DNA from: Actinomycetota bacterium | GTDB lineage: Bacteria > Actinomycetota > Thermoleophilia > Gaiellales > Gaiellaceae | Direction: 5' to 3' | DNA length: 9,415 nt | Assembly: GCA_005883365.1 (NCBI GenBank) | Contig: VAXA01000066.1 | Span: 1-9,415, forward strand | In this document: one piece after another, positions 1 through 6,177 of the stretch | How the letters are laid out: the number at the start of each line of letters is the position of its first letter | Position numbering within the stretch: position 1 is the first letter of the stretch | The notes under the pieces: generated by a model | What the model was told of the DNA's origin: nothing | Database searches by the model: none | The model's input: only the letters and a program-made list of their open reading frames with translations | Translations under genes and position numbers: made by a program

Positions 1-233
1 TGGACACAGCCCAGCGCACCGGCGCCACCATCACCGGCCCCGTGCCCCTGCCCACCGAGAAGAACGTCTACTGCGTGATCCGCTCGCCGTTCAAGGACAA
101 GGACTCGCGGGAGCACTTCGAGGTGCGCACGCACAAGCGCCTGATCGACATCCATTCGCCGACCCCGAAGACGGTCGACTCGCTCATGCGGCTCGACCTC
201 CCGGCCGGCGTCGACATCGAGATCAAGCTCTGA
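1..233 (+). CDS. rpsJ: 30S ribosomal protein S10, 3' part (5' end outside window)
   Basis: The reading frame is open from base 3 and ends at TGA 231–233, giving 76 visible residues. They align with the S10 family from about residue 27 of the usual ~100: the visible part begins with the TAQRTGA-like segment, followed by GPVPLPT, then [21 protein letters not shown] and the C-terminal [13 protein letters not shown]10 sits in the head of the small subunit, close to S3 and S14, and in many bacteria also binds NusB in antitermination. About 26 N-terminal residues and any operon leader lie upstream of the window. One base (G) separates its stop from the rplC start (TGAGATG), so rplC is probably translated by coupling. 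Confidence 0.97.
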   Translation, partial: DTAQRTGATITGPVPLPTEKNVYCVIRSPFKDKDSREHFEVRTHKRLIDIHSPTPKTVDSLMRLDLPAGVDIEIKL

Positions 234-234
234 G

Positions 235-861
235 ATGAAAGGCCTACTCGGCAAGAAGCTGGGGATGACGCAGCTCTTCGACGAGGAGAGCGGCGGCGTG
301 ACTCCCGTGACCGTGATCGAGGCGGGCCCGTGCCCGGTCGTCGCCGTCCGCACGCCCGACGCCGACGGCTACGAGGCCGTCCAGCTCGCGTGGGAGCCGG
401 TCGCCGACCGCAAGATCTCGAAGGGCGAGCGCGGCCACCTCGCCAAGGCCGGCATCGACGGCGCCTACCGGCATCTCGTCGAGTTCCGCGGGCACTTCGC
501 CGACGCCGTCCAGGGAGAGAACGTGACGGTCGAGATCTTCCAGCCCGGCGACAAGGTGAAGGTCTCGGGCACGGGCATCGGCAAGGGCTTCCAGGGCACC
601 ATCAAGCGGCACAACTTCTCGCGCGGCCCGGTCACGCACGGCTCGCACAACATCCGCAAGCCGGGCTCGATCGGCGCCTCCGCGACGCCTTCGCGCGTCT
701 TCAAGGGCATCCGCATGGCCGGCCGGATGGGCGGCAAGCGGGCGACCCAGGTCGGTCTCACGGTCCACTCCGTCGACCCGGAGCGGAACCTCTTGCTCGT
801 CAAGGGCGCGGTGCCCGGCCCGAAGAACGGCCTGGTCGAGATTCGGGAGGACGCGCGCTGA
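235..861 (+). CDS. rplC: 50S ribosomal protein L3
   Basis: This 208-residue protein has the usual bacterial L3 length and begins [15 protein letters not shown], the family's N-terminal signature. The central extended loop that reaches towards the peptidyl-transferase centre is seen as [19 protein letters not shown] followed by [20 protein letters not shown]3 binds 23S rRNA early in assembly and touches L14 and L19. In E. coli a glutamine in this loop (GQNQTPG) is methylated by PrmB; here the place is GASATPS, so that target is absent, which I believe is common in actinobacteria. The ATG lies one base after the rpsJ stop and has only a weak SD upstream, which fits coupled re-initiation. The stop overlaps the rplD start by one base. 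Confidence 0.98.
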   Translation: MKGLLGKKLGMTQLFDEESGGVTPVTVIEAGPCPVVAVRTPDADGYEAVQLAWEPVADRKISKGERGHLAKAGIDGAYRHLVEFRGHFADAVQGENVTVEIFQPGDKVKVSGTGIGKGFQGTIKRHNFSRGPVTHGSHNIRKPGSIGASATPSRVFKGIRMAGRMGGKRATQVGLTVHSVDPERNLLLVKGAVPGPKNGLVEIREDAR

Positions 862-1484
862 TGGCCGCTCCGAAGGCACCACTGCTGGGGGGCGCGAAGA
901 AGGAGGTCTCGCTCGACGAGGCCGTCTTCGCCGCCGAGGTCAGGCCGCACCTCGTGCACGAGGCGGTTCGGGCTGAGTTGAACGCGCGCCGTCAGGGCAC
1001 GCGCGCGGCGAAGAGCCGCGGCCTCGTCGCCGGTGGTCGCTCGAAGCCGTGGCGCCAGAAGGGCACCGGACGGGCGCGCCAGGGCACGATCCGCGCGCCG
1101 CAGTTCGCCGGCGGCGGCGTCGCCTTCCCGCCCACGCCGCGGGACTTCTCGCTCAAGGTGAACAAGAAGGCCGCTCGTGCCGCGCTTCGCGCAGCACTGA
1201 GCGATCACGCTTCCGCGGGCACGCTCGGCCTGATCGCCGGCGACTCCTTCGAGGCGCCCTCGACGAAGCAGGCCGTCGAGCTCTTGCAGGGCTGGGGCCA
1301 GGCGACGCCGACGGTGGTCGTCGCGAGCGAGGACGAGGAGACGCTGATCAAGTCGTTCCGGAACCTGCCGCGGGTGCTCGTGACCGTGCCGGCGGAGCTC
1401 GAGGTCGCGCACGTCGTGTGGGCGCGCTCGCTCGTCGTGAGCGAGGCCGCGCTGCCGCTCGTGCAGGGGAGGGCAGCCTCATGA
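861..1484 (+). CDS. rplD: 50S ribosomal protein L4 (L4/L1e family)
   Basis: The protein has 207 residues, normal for L4. The conserved [31 protein letters not shown] region spans about residues 44–71 and is followed by [16 protein letters not shown], the extended loop that reaches the exit tunnel next to L22. The C-terminal globular part keeps the NLPRVLVT strand. In E. coli L4 also represses the S10 operon through the leader, but the leader is outside this window and no such control can be judged. I chose ATG 861 because it overlaps the rplC TGA by one base (TGATG), has GGGAGG at 845–850 upstream and gives the family length; the frame is open much further upstream but that part is a shadow of rplC. 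Confidence 0.97.
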   Translation: MAAPKAPLLGGAKKEVSLDEAVFAAEVRPHLVHEAVRAELNARRQGTRAAKSRGLVAGGRSKPWRQKGTGRARQGTIRAPQFAGGGVAFPPTPRDFSLKVNKKAARAALRAALSDHASAGTLGLIAGDSFEAPSTKQAVELLQGWGQATPTVVVASEDEETLIKSFRNLPRVLVTVPAELEVAHVVWARSLVVSEAALPLVQGRAAS

Positions 1485-1777
1485 GCCTCCATCCCGCCGA
1501 GGTCCTGATCAAGCCGGTGGTGAGCGAGAAGAGCTACCACCAGATCACGGAGAACCGCTACACGTTCAGGGTGCACAAGGACGCGCACAAGACCCAGATC
1601 CGCCAAGCAGTGGAGGAGCTCTTCGAGGTCACGGTCGTCCGCGTGAACGTCGTCAAGATGCCGGCCAAGCCGAAGCGGCGCGGGTTGATCAAGGGCACGC
1701 GCCCCGGTTGGAAGAAGGCCATCGTCGAGCTCAAGGCCGGCGACAAGATCGAGATCTTCGAGGGGGCTCAGCTCTAG
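1481..1777 (+). CDS. rplW: 50S ribosomal protein L23
   Basis: This 98-residue protein starts [18 protein letters not shown], typical of bacterial L23. The conserved Glu of the VSEK motif (residue 16) corresponds to the E. coli residue (Glu18) that docks trigger factor at the tunnel exit; SRP also binds L23. The middle carries the extended loop with [14 protein letters not shown] at about residues 54–67 and the end has the [18 protein letters not shown] strands. The ATG overlaps the rplD TGA by four bases (ATGA, 1481–1484) and is preceded by AGGGGAGGG at 1465–1473, a strong SD. Upstream codons in the same frame are only an out-of-frame reading of rplD. Confidence 0.97.
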   Translation: MSLHPAEVLIKPVVSEKSYHQITENRYTFRVHKDAHKTQIRQAVEELFEVTVVRVNVVKMPAKPKRRGLIKGTRPGWKKAIVELKAGDKIEIFEGAQL

Positions 1778-1780
1778 GCC

Positions 1781-2625
<845 letters not shown>

Positions 2626-2626
<1 letters not shown>

Positions 2627-2907
2627 TGAGCAGATCGTCGAAGAAGGGGCCGTTCGTGGAGGAGCGGCTGATGAGCCGGATCGAGGCGATGAACGCGTCG
2701 AACCAGAAGACGATGGTGCGCACGTGGTCGCGTACATCGACGGTCTTCCCCGAGATGGTCGGACACACGATCGCCGTTCACGACGGCCGCAAGCACGTGC
2801 CGGTGTTCATCTCCGAGCAGATGGTCGGGCACAAGCTCGGCGAATTCGCGCCGACGCGGACGTTTCGCGGCCACGCGGGCGATCGCACGGCGAAGGTGAG
2901 GCGCTGA
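2626..2907 (+). CDS. rpsS: 30S ribosomal protein S19
   Basis: This is a 93-residue S19 of normal length. It reads [14 protein letters not shown] at the start, then the classic [29 protein letters not shown] core and the [14 protein letters not shown] signature near the C-terminus. S19 lies in the small-subunit head, pairs with S13 and contacts the A-site finger region. The start is GTG 2626–2628, which shares its first base with the rplB TAG (TAGTG). It was chosen because the N-terminus [10 protein letters not shown] matches the family and GGAGGG lies at 2611–2616. A later in-frame ATG would delete the conserved KKGPF segment. Confidence 0.97.
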
Positions 2908-3515
2908 TGGCGGTAGCCGAGCAGGAGCGGCAGATGGTGCGCGCGCAGGCGCGCTGGGTGCACTCGAGCGCGCGGAAGGCACGGCTCGTCACCGACCTCA
3001 TCCGGGGCCGCTCGGTGCCGGAGGCGCGGACGATCCTCGCCTTCTCGAGCCGCGCGGTGGCGAAGGATGTGGAGAAGGTGCTGCGCTCGGCGGTCGCGAA
3101 TGCCGAGTCACGCCCGAATCTCCACTGGCAGGGCGACGACCTCGTCGTCGCCGCGGCCTACGCCGACGAGGGGCCGACGCTGAAGCGCTGGCGCGCCCGC
3201 GCGCGTGGCCGCGTCGCACGCATCCGCAAGCGCACGTGTCACATCACGATCGAGCTCGCGCAGGGATCGCCGGTGTCCGCCGCTCCGTCCATGCCCGCGA
3301 TGGCGGCGCCTGAACCGGAGCCGGTGGAAGAGCCCGCGGCGCTCGAGGAGCCCGAGGCGGTCGAAGAGCCCGAGGAGACGGTCGAGGAGCAGGAGGCGGC
3401 CGAGGAGCCCGAAGCGGCAGCCGAGGCCGAGACCCCAGAGACGGAGGCCCCCGAGACGGAGAGCCCGTCGGCCGAGGCGGAAGCCGAGGCTTCGACAGAG
3501 GAGACTGATCGGTAG
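2907..3515 (+). CDS. rplV: 50S ribosomal protein L22 with long acidic C-terminal tail
   Basis: Residues 1–119 are a complete L22: [19 protein letters not shown] at about 16–34, the helix with [17 protein letters not shown], and the β-hairpin region (about 78–112, ending in [18 protein letters not shown]), whose tip lines the exit tunnel beside L4. Residues 120–202 are an added tail, and from about residue 134 it is almost only Glu, Ala, Pro, Thr and Ser. I count about 28 Glu and one Asp after residue 134 against one basic residue, the final Arg. Many bacterial L22 proteins stop near residue 110–130. The tail is in frame, keeps high G/C in third positions and runs to a normal stop just before rpsC, so it looks real and not like a read-through error. 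ATG 2907 overlaps the rpsS TGA by one base, with AAGGTGAGG at 2893–2901 as SD. Confidence 0.96.
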   Translation: MAVAEQERQMVRAQARWVHSSARKARLVTDLIRGRSVPEARTILAFSSRAVAKDVEKVLRSAVANAESRPNLHWQGDDLVVAAAYADEGPTLKRWRARARGRVARIRKRTCHITIELAQGSPVSAAPSMPAMAAPEPEPVEEPAALEEPEAVEEPEETVEEQEAAEEPEAAAEAETPETEAPETESPSAEAEAEASTEETDR

Positions 3516-3519
3516 AGAG

Positions 3520-4695
3520 ATGGGACAGAAGATTCATCCTGGGGGCCTCCGCGTGGGCGTGATCCACGACTGGAAGTCCAACTGGTACACCGGCAAGAAG
3601 GAGTTCTCGGCCTACATCCTCGAGGACGTCCGCATCCGCGAGCACATCTACAACAAGCTCGCGCACGCGGGCCTGTCCGACATCTTGATCCGCAAGGACA
3701 AGCAGCGGATCACAATCGACATCTACACGGCGCGGCCGGGGATCGTGATCGGCAAGTCGGGCGTCGAGGTCGACGCGCTGCGCCGCGACCTTCATGCGCT
3801 GACGCAGAAGAACGTCCACATCAACATCAACGAGATCAAGCGACCGGAGCTCGACGCGAAGCTCGTCGCACAGTCGATCGCCGAGCAGCTCTCGAATCGC
3901 GTTGCGTTCCGGCGCGCGATGAAGCGCGCGCTCGCCTCGGCGATCCGCTCGGGCGCCGCCGGCGTGAAGATCCAGTGCTCGGGACGCCTGGGCGGCGGCG
4001 AGATGAGCCGGCGCGAGATGTACAGCGAGGGCCGTGTCCCGCTGCACACGATCCGCGCCGACATCGACTACGGCTTCGTCGAGGCGAAGACGACGGCCGG
4101 CCGGATCGGCGTCAAGGTCTGGATCAACAAGGGCGAGATCATGCCGGAGGGCTTCGGCGAGAGCGACACGCGGCTAGGCGACCAGGACACGCGGCGCCGC
4201 CGCGGCGGTGCGCTCGAGGGTCTCGGCGCCTCCCGCGAGAGCGGGCGCGGGCGCGGCCCCGACCGCGAGGGCCTCGGGCCGGTGCGGCAGCGACGGCGCG
4301 GCCAAGGCGGGCAGGGTGGTGGTACCGGTCGCGGCAGGGGACGCGGTCCCGGCGGCGGCGGAGCACGTCCGGGCTCGGCTCGCCCGGGCGCGCGTGACCG
4401 TGCGCGCGGCCAGGACAACGTCGAGCAGCCGCGCACCGACGAGCAGGCTGTTTCGGCGGAAGGACGCGAGCAGCCCGTGATCGAGCCGCAGGTCGAGGTG
4501 ACGCCGCAGGAGGTCGCCGAAGCGCCGGACACGACGACGCCGACGCAGCAGGTCGAGGATCCGACGAAGCTCGAGCAGTCCGGGGACCCCTCTGAGGCTG
4601 GAAGCGGCGCCGGCGAAGCCGCCGCCGCCCGGCCGAAAGAGCAGGGGGAAAAGCCGAAGCGCGGCACGCGTAAGACGAAGAAGGACGGCGAGTAA
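3520..4695 (+). CDS. rpsC: 30S ribosomal protein S3 with long RG-rich and charged C-terminal extension
   Basis: The first ~210 residues are a complete S3: [13 protein letters not shown] start, KH domain with the GKSG loop at 78–81, and the C-terminal domain with [15 protein letters not shown] and [29 protein letters not shown] at 131–135 matches the basic residues (Arg131, Arg132, Lys135 in E. coli) implicated in mRNA unwinding at the entry channel. The protein then runs on to 391 residues, against ~210–275 in most bacteria. Residues ~221–299 are rich in Arg and Gly (for example [11 protein letters not shown]), ~300–370 are rich in Gln, Glu, Thr and Pro, and the last ~20 are Lys/Arg-rich. ATG 3520 lies four bases after the rplV stop. 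S3, S10 and S14 cluster in the head of the subunit. Confidence 0.97.
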   Translation: MGQKIHPGGLRVGVIHDWKSNWYTGKKEFSAYILEDVRIREHIYNKLAHAGLSDILIRKDKQRITIDIYTARPGIVIGKSGVEVDALRRDLHALTQKNVHININEIKRPELDAKLVAQSIAEQLSNRVAFRRAMKRALASAIRSGAAGVKIQCSGRLGGGEMSRREMYSEGRVPLHTIRADIDYGFVEAKTTAGRIGVKVWINKGEIMPEGFGESDTRLGDQDTRRRRGGALEGLGASRESGRGRGPDREGLGPVRQRRRGQGGQGGGTGRGRGRGPGGGGARPGSARPGARDRARGQDNVEQPRTDEQAVSAEGREQPVIEPQVEVTPQEVAEAPDTTTPTQQVEDPTKLEQSGDPSEAGSGAGEAAAARPKEQGEKPKRGTRKTKKDGE

Positions 4696-4698
4696 CCG

Positions 4699-5118
4699 AT
4701 GTTGATGCCGAAGAAGACCAAGTTCCGCAAGGTGCATCGCGGCCGCCGCCGCGGCTACGCGAGCGGCCAGACGGCCGTCCAGTTCGGTGACTACGGGCTC
4801 AAGGCGCTCGACGCCGGCTGGATCACCAACCGCCAGATCGAGGCGGCCCGGATCGCGATGACCCGCAAGATCAAGCGCGGCGGCAAGGTCTGGATCAACG
4901 TCTTTCCCGACAAGAGCTTCACGAAGAAGCCGGCCGAGACGCGGATGGGCTCGGGGAAAGGCTCGCCCGAGGGCTGGGTCTGCGTGATCAAGCCGGGCCG
5001 GGTGATGTTCGAGCTCGCCGGCGTGCCGGAGCCGCTCGCAAAGGAGGCGCTCCGCCTCGCCGGCCAGAAGCTCTCGGTGAAATCGAAGGTCGTAAAGAGA
5101 GAGGACGAGCTCTTTTGA
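4699..5118 (+). CDS. rplP: 50S ribosomal protein L16
   Basis: This 139-residue L16 has the family length. It starts [19 protein letters not shown], keeps [16 protein letters not shown], then [17 protein letters not shown] and [15 protein letters not shown]. Arg82 in the TRMGSGKG motif corresponds to the E. coli arginine (Arg81) hydroxylated by a 2-oxoglutarate oxygenase; whether it is modified here is unknown. L16 binds near the A-site tRNA elbow and is a late assembly protein. ATG 4699 is preferred over ATG 4705 because the MLMPK form is usual in the family. Three bases separate it from the rpsC stop, and AAGGAC at 4681–4686 may serve as SD. Its last four bases overlap the rpmC TTG start. 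Confidence 0.97.
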   Translation: MLMPKKTKFRKVHRGRRRGYASGQTAVQFGDYGLKALDAGWITNRQIEAARIAMTRKIKRGGKVWINVFPDKSFTKKPAETRMGSGKGSPEGWVCVIKPGRVMFELAGVPEPLAKEALRLAGQKLSVKSKVVKREDELF

Positions 5119-5324
5119 CGCGCGCATCTGAATTGCGGGAGCTGACCGACGACGAGCTCGAGCACCGGCTCGCGGAGCGGCGGCACGAGCTGTTCAACCT
5201 GCGCTTCCAGTCGGTCACCGGTGCGCTCGAGAACTCGGCGCGCCTGAAGATTGCGAAGCGCGAGATCGCGCGCATCCTGACGGTCGTGAACGAACGCGAG
5301 GCAGAGAAAGCAAAGGCGAGTTAG
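5115..5324 (+). CDS. rpmC: 50S ribosomal protein L29
   Basis: This is a 69-residue two-helix protein: [20 protein letters not shown], then [16 protein letters not shown] and the helix [20 protein letters not shown], the standard L29 pattern. L29 sits beside L23 at the tunnel exit. The start is the unusual codon TTG at 5115–5117, which overlaps the rplP TGA in TTGA. It is supported by the family N-terminus (M-x-A-x-ELREL) beginning exactly there and by GAGAGGA at 5099–5105, nine bases upstream. The next in-frame start candidate, TTG 5133, would remove the conserved ASELREL segment. The stop is TAG 5322–5324. Confidence 0.95.
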   Translation: MTRASELRELTDDELEHRLAERRHELFNLRFQSVTGALENSARLKIAKREIARILTVVNEREAEKAKAS

Positions 5325-5330
5325 AGAGAG

Positions 5331-5840
5331 ATGGCTGAAGAGACAGAGAACACAGAGAACGCCGAAGAGCCGATCGAGGAGACTCCGGCTGCGCCGGAGC
5401 CGAGTGAGGAAGCCCCGGTCGAGGCTGAGGCTCCGGTCGAGGAACCGGAGGTGGTAGAGGAGCCCGCCGTTGAGGAGCCCGTGGCCGAGGAGCCTGCCGC
5501 GGAAGAGCCCGTGGCTGAGGAGCCTGTGGCCGAGGAGCCCGCTGCGGAAGAGCCTGCGGCTGAGGAGCCTGCGACTGAGGAGCCTGCGGTCGAGGAGCCT
5601 GCGGTCGAGGAACCTGTGGCCGAGGAGCCCGCTGCGGAAGGGCCCGCGGCTGAGGAGCCTGCGGCTGAAGAGCCCGTCTCCGTCCTGAGAAGAGGCGCGC
5701 GCGCCGTCCCGCGGGGGGCGAGCGGAGGCCGATCGTGCGCGAGCCGAAGCCCGAGCACGACCGCGGTCGGCGCCAGGAGCGCCGCGGCGTCGTCGTCTCG
5801 AGTGCAATGGACAAGACGATCGTCGTCAAGGTCGACATGA
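5331..5840 (+). CDS. Acidic EEP-repeat ORF; probable N-terminal extension of S17, out of frame with the S17 core
   Basis: ATG 5331 follows the rpmC stop by six bases and opens a frame of 169 codons. Residues 1–115 are extremely acidic ([14 protein letters not shown] start) and residues 41–115 are 15 tandem pentapeptides, nearly all of the form A/V-x-EEP. After about residue 119 the composition changes abruptly to Arg/Ser-rich with several codons rare in this window (AGA, CGA), and the ORF ends at TGA 5838–5840 inside the S17 core, which lies in another frame. The sensible reading after ~5684 is in the S17 frame (a Lys/Arg-rich linker). I infer that the acidic part was, or is, the N-terminal extension of S17 and that one base is missing near 5669–5690; restoring one base would give a single S17 of about 226 residues. 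It could instead be a separate acidic protein; I do not know one of this kind at this locus. Confidence 0.55.
   Translation: MAEETENTENAEEPIEETPAAPEPSEEAPVEAEAPVEEPEVVEEPAVEEPVAEEPAAEEPVAEEPVAEEPAAEEPAAEEPATEEPAVEEPAVEEPVAEEPAAEGPAAEEPAAEEPVSVLRRGARAVPRGASGGRSCASRSPSTTAVGARSAAASSSRVQWTRRSSSRST
5451..5675 (+). repeat. 15-nt coding minisatellite, 15 tandem units (EEP pentapeptide)
   Basis: Fifteen consecutive 15-nt units each encode a pentapeptide ending in [23 protein letters not shown] and so on, with one unit changed to AAEGP (residues 101–105) and one to ATEEP. The DNA units are near copies built on a GAGGAGCC core, with GTGGCC, GCGGCT or GCGGTC variants between cores. Because the unit length is a multiple of three, unit gain or loss keeps the frame. 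Similar but irregular EEP segments occur in the L22 tail (3331–3410). Confidence 0.9.
5669..5734 (+). other. Zone of the apparent −1 frame change in rpsQ
   Basis: The S17-core frame is closed upstream by TGA 5666–5668, so a switch from the acidic frame must occur at or after 5669. From 5684 the S17 frame reads [17 protein letters not shown] with mostly G/C-ending codons, while the acidic frame there reads Arg/Ser-rich and uses AGA AGA. The best single repair is one added base around 5684–5690. I see no X-XXY-YYZ slippery heptamer in the acidic frame in this zone, which argues against programmed −1 frameshifting. The change sits directly after the tandem repeat, where sequencing, assembly or replication slippage errors are likely. 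Confidence 0.6.
5724..5728 (+). promoter_or_regulatory. Shine-Dalgarno sequence before the in-frame GTG of the S17 core
   Basis: GGAGG at 5724–5728 stands six bases before GTG 5735, an almost ideal arrangement. It would allow the S17 core to be started independently of the acidic frame. It may also be a chance product of Glu-Arg-Arg codons (GAG CGG AGG), so it does not by itself prove a start. Confidence 0.5.
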
Positions 5841-6010
5841 TCACCTCGCACCAGCGGTACAAGAAGGTGATCCGCCGGAGCGTCAAGTTCCACGCCCATG
5901 ACGAGCAGAACACGGCGAAGGTCGGTGACGTCGTGCGCATCGTCGAGACGCGCCCGCTGTCGGCGACGAAGCGCTGGCGTCTCGCAGAAGTAGTGGAGGC
6001 GGCTAAGTGA
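5735..6010 (+). CDS. rpsQ: 30S ribosomal protein S17 (core; true N-terminus uncertain)
   Basis: From GTG 5735 the frame gives 91 residues, close to the normal S17 length of 80–90. The core is clear: [17 protein letters not shown], then [40 protein letters not shown] and VVEAAK at the end. This OB-fold protein binds the 5' and central domains of 16S rRNA. The 17 residues before GVVVS are Arg-, Glu- and Lys-rich, and more of the same composition lies upstream in frame to 5669, so the natural protein may carry a long basic then acidic N-terminal extension. GTG 5735 with GGAGG six bases upstream is the best start if the sequence is correct. The stop TGA 6008–6010 overlaps a GTG that opens a 56-codon ORF. 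GGAGG at 5995–5999 lies in the last codons. Confidence 0.9.
   Translation: MREPKPEHDRGRRQERRGVVVSSAMDKTIVVKVDMITSHQRYKKVIRRSVKFHAHDEQNTAKVGDVVRIVETRPLSATKRWRLAEVVEAAK
5995..5999 (+). promoter_or_regulatory. Shine-Dalgarno before GTG 6007 (likely the ancestral rplN ribosome binding site)
   Basis: GGAGG in the last codons of rpsQ stands seven bases before GTG 6007. That GTG overlaps the rpsQ TGA as GTGA. If the 163-bp segment downstream is an insertion, this SD and GTG are the original rplN initiation site; today they open the 56-codon ORF. Confidence 0.6.
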
Positions 6011-6177
6011 GCGTCACCTCCCGCACCCTTCGCGCCCTGGATGCGGCTGCAAGCCGTCGCATTGCGGCGTCCTCGGTCGCATCCGTAGCCACCGGCTACG
6101 AATGCTCCCTGCGTCCTTGCACTGCTCGGTTTTCGCCGCCCCAGAGCACGAATTGCACGAGAGGTGACGCTCCGTGA
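6007..6177 (+). CDS. 56-codon ORF coupled to both rpsQ and rplN (unknown; probably insertion-derived)
   Basis: GTG 6007 overlaps the rpsQ TGA by four bases (GTGA 6007–6010), and its own TGA 6175–6177 overlaps the rplN GTG 6174 in the same way (GTGA 6174–6177). GGAGG at 5995–5999 is a good SD. The product would have 56 residues, starting [18 protein letters not shown], Ala/Ser/Arg/Thr-rich with three Cys (33, 38, 50). I see no membrane segment or known domain. It lies almost wholly inside the inverted-repeat segment. I infer that it is a by-product of the insertion and serves, if anything, to carry ribosomes across it and keep rplN translation coupled; a functional peptide cannot be excluded. 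Confidence 0.45.
   Translation: MSVTSRTLRALDAAASRRIAASSVASVATGYECSLRPCTARFSPPQSTNCTRGDAP
6079..6105. repeat. Internal hairpin of the rpsQ–rplN element
   Basis: 6079–6090 pairs with 6094–6105 over 12 positions with a single C/A mismatch (6083/6101) and a three-base loop ACC. The central part is CGTAGCC/GGCTACG. No T-run follows, so it is not a rho-independent terminator. Such compact stems are common in REP-like elements. Confidence 0.75.
6161..6167 (+). promoter_or_regulatory. Shine-Dalgarno of rplN inside the right inverted-repeat arm
   Basis: GAGGTGA at 6161–6167 is six bases before the rplN GTG 6174 and matches the canonical SD. It lies wholly in the right arm of the 12-bp inverted repeat, so in mRNA it can pair with the left arm at 6009–6020, just at and after the rpsQ stop. 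The left arm continues as TCACCTCC (6014–6021), the same eight bases as the anti-SD end of bacterial 16S rRNA. A ribosome finishing rpsQ, or crossing the 56-codon ORF, would open the pairing. Confidence 0.65.

Larger units (their letters stand above)
6009..6172. mobile_element. Small palindromic element (MITE/REP-like) between rpsQ and rplN, 12-bp perfect terminal inverted repeats
   Basis: GAGCGTCACCTC at 6009–6020 and GAGGTGACGCTC at 6161–6172 are exact reverse complements. The outer flanks carry GTGA twice (6007–6010 and 6174–6177). Removing 167 bases (one GTGA copy plus 6011–6173) restores rpsQ ...AAG TGA overlapping rplN GTG ATC CAG, the 4-base overlap seen elsewhere in this operon. Inside are a near-perfect hairpin at 6079–6105, a weaker one at 6041–6062 and a third at 6123–6148. 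There is no transposase, so it would be non-autonomous. Caveats: if GTGA is the target duplication, the right end has three extra bases (TCC) beyond the matched repeat, and the left repeat shares GA with the duplication, so exact borders are unsure. The alternative is a resident structured RNA at the S10/spc boundary. Confidence 0.6.

Noticed and set aside
330..860. Upstream extension of the rplD frame through rplC
   Set aside because: The translated extension is Arg/Pro-rich noise opposite a perfect L3; ATG 861 gives the family length and has an SD.
5451..5675. CRISPR-like array of regular repeats
   Set aside because: The repeats are 15 nt, contiguous without unique spacers, and encode an in-frame pentapeptide.
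5669..5700. Programmed −1 frameshift signal joining the acidic frame to S17
   Set aside because: No X-XXY-YYZ heptamer in the right phase and no SD-like stimulator directly upstream of the zone; an error, deletion or separate start explains the data more simply.
4791..5807. Long minus-strand open frame opposite rplP, rpmC and the EEP repeat
   Set aside because: It is a shadow of the plus-strand genes; its Leu/Arg repeats are the complement of the EEP minisatellite, and the plus strand encodes recognised ribosomal proteins.
6079..6105. Hairpin as a rho-independent terminator ending the S10 operon
   Set aside because: No T-run follows the stem, and essential spc genes continue directly downstream without a clear promoter.
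6117..6145. TTGCAC as a −35 box of an spc promoter in the rpsQ–rplN gap
   Set aside because: At 17 bases spacing the −10 position reads CCCAGA, which does not resemble TATAAT; no convincing promoter is visible.
6009..6172. Integron attC site or tRNA-like gene in the gap
   Set aside because: No conserved attC R'/R'' core (GTTRRRY) is seen and the stems do not match tRNA arm lengths or the T-loop sequence.
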